Of a stretch of DNA of 5,855 nucleotides, positions 5,230 through 5,855 are shown in pieces. The translations under genes and the position numbers were made by a program. Position 1 is the stretch's first letter; each line of letters starts with the position of its first letter. The notes under the pieces were generated by a model. That model did no database searches. It saw nothing but the letters and a program-made list of their open reading frames with translations, and had not been told where the DNA came from. Source of the DNA: Bacteroidota bacterium (GTDB lineage Bacteria; Bacteroidota; Bacteroidia; UKL13-3); contig CANHRW010000130.1 of the NCBI GenBank assembly GCA_947462865.1, positions 1-5,855 on the forward strand. The letters run 5' to 3'.

Positions 5230-5855
5230 TTACTTTCCGATACAAAACTTGCTAAAAATATTCCCCAGCAAGTCGTCAGTAGTAATTTCACCAGTTATTT
5301 CACCTAAATGGTGCAGGGCTTTGCGAATGTCAAAGGCCAAGAGCTCTCCACTCCTACCCATTTCCATTGAATGAATTACCGCTTGCAAGGCATTGCGGGC
5401 ATGTGTAAGGGCTTCAAAATGCCTGAGGTTGGTAACCAATACATCGTTCTTCACTTGCGCTTTGTTGACAATGTCTAACAGGGCTTTTTCTAAATGGGCT
5501 AAACCCAATTTTTCTTTGCTTGAAATAGCAACCAAACCAGGTATGCTTTCAAACAAAGGAGCATTGCTGAGCAAATCAATTTTATTGGCTACAGGAACCA
5601 CAACGGCTTGTAAATTGTTGAAGCTTTGCAATTCAGCTTGCAAGCTTTCTAAACTTGTAGAAGCGGCATCAAACACATACAATACAATGCTGGCTTGTTG
5701 AATGCGCTCCATGGTTTTTTCTATACCCATGTTTTCAATAATATCGGCACTCCCCTCTCTAATTCCTGCTGTATCAATGAGTCGGAACAATATCCCTTCT
5801 ATGACAAAACCTTCTTCTATGACATCACGAGTGGTTCCAGCAATGTCACTTACCA
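5230..5855 (-). CDS. mnmE: tRNA uridine-5-carboxymethylaminomethyl(34) GTPase MnmE, C-terminal part (runs off the right edge)
   Basis: The frame is open from the window edge to a TAA at 5230-5232, giving 207 residues of a protein that is about 450 long in E. coli. The G-domain motifs are in order: AGTTRD (G2 and the potassium loop, 5816-5833), DTAGIRE (G3), NKIDLL (G4) and AISSKEK (G5). The end is FCIGK, the conserved C-terminal motif whose Cys is needed for tRNA modification. The GxxNxGKS loop and the N-terminal folate-binding domain lie outside the window. A TTG at 5788-5790 lies inside the G domain and is not the start. MnmE works with MnmG to add the carboxymethylaminomethyl group to wobble uridine of several tRNAs, using GTP and a folate one-carbon unit. 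It looks intact as far as visible. The MazG-like gene follows 29 bases later on the same strand, so cotranscription is possible, though the functions are unrelated. Confidence 0.96.
   Translation of the reverse strand, partial: VSDIAGTTRDVIEEGFVIEGILFRLIDTAGIREGSADIIENMGIEKTMERIQQASIVLYVFDAASTSLESLQAELQSFNNLQAVVVPVANKIDLLSNAPLFESIPGLVAISSKEKLGLAHLEKALLDIVNKAQVKNDVLVTNLRHFEALTHARNALQAVIHSMEMGRSGELLAFDIRKALHHLGEITGEITTDDLLGNIFSKFCIGK

Noticed and set aside
5233..5250. A second copy of the mnmE 3' end that would mark the other boundary of an island
   Set aside because: Scanning the window by eye found no repeat of the core sequence. If an island exists, its other end lies outside.
5126..5701. 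Plus-strand open frames opposite mnmE and the MazG-like gene
   Set aside because: They are antisense to conserved coding sequence, and their cysteine- and serine-rich translations look like shadows.
5230..5790. A start for mnmE at the TTG at 5788-5790
   Set aside because: The frame continues upstream through AGTTRD, the conserved G2 motif, so the true start is beyond the window.
1..5855. CRISPR array, tRNA or rRNA gene, insertion sequence
   Set aside because: No regularly spaced repeats, cloverleaf-like or rRNA-like segments, or transposase-like coding sequence were seen on either strand.

Overview
This window reads as a Bacteroidota chromosome, with no closer placement possible. The evidence is AT-rich DNA, start codons without Shine-Dalgarno sequences, a promoter matching the Bacteroidota -7 motif TAnnTTTG, and a secreted endonuclease I of the type common in that phylum. 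Every gene I can support lies on the minus strand, so transcription runs from high to low coordinates.

Layout in order of transcription: (1) 5230-5855, the C-terminal half of the tRNA-modification GTPase MnmE, cut by the window edge. (2) 4868-5200, a small all-alpha MazG/dCTPase-like nucleotide pyrophosphohydrolase. (3) 2687-4867, a 726-residue fusion of a GIY-YIG nuclease, a Schlafen-group-3-type (DUF2075) superfamily 1 helicase and a LexA/UmuD-type S24 peptidase. Its ATG directly abuts the stop codon of gene 2. (4) 2446-2686, a spacer holding a well-formed promoter/operator. (5) 2128-2445 and 860-2128, a one-base-overlapping hipB-hipA toxin-antitoxin pair. (6) 406-859, an AT-rich spacer with several inverted repeats. 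(7) 1-405, the N-terminal part of a secreted endonuclease I, cut by the window edge.

The most unusual part is the coupled pair at 2687-5200. The helicase fusion keeps the GIY-YIG catalytic residues, the helicase motifs, and an S24 Ser/Lys pair. It also has an Ala-Gly bond 36 residues before the Ser, the same placement as the self-cleavage sites of LexA and UmuD. It carries no helix-turn-helix. This suggests a nuclease-helicase that may be switched by self-cleavage, made together with an enzyme that hydrolyses nucleoside triphosphates. I infer a stress-response or anti-phage module. I do not recall a named system with this exact layout, but I could not search.

The module sits just downstream of the 3' end of mnmE, a known island-integration site in other bacteria, and is followed by a HipBA module with two candidate operators of the form TTRTC-N8-GACAA. 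No integrase, insertion sequence, tRNA, rRNA or CRISPR array is visible.
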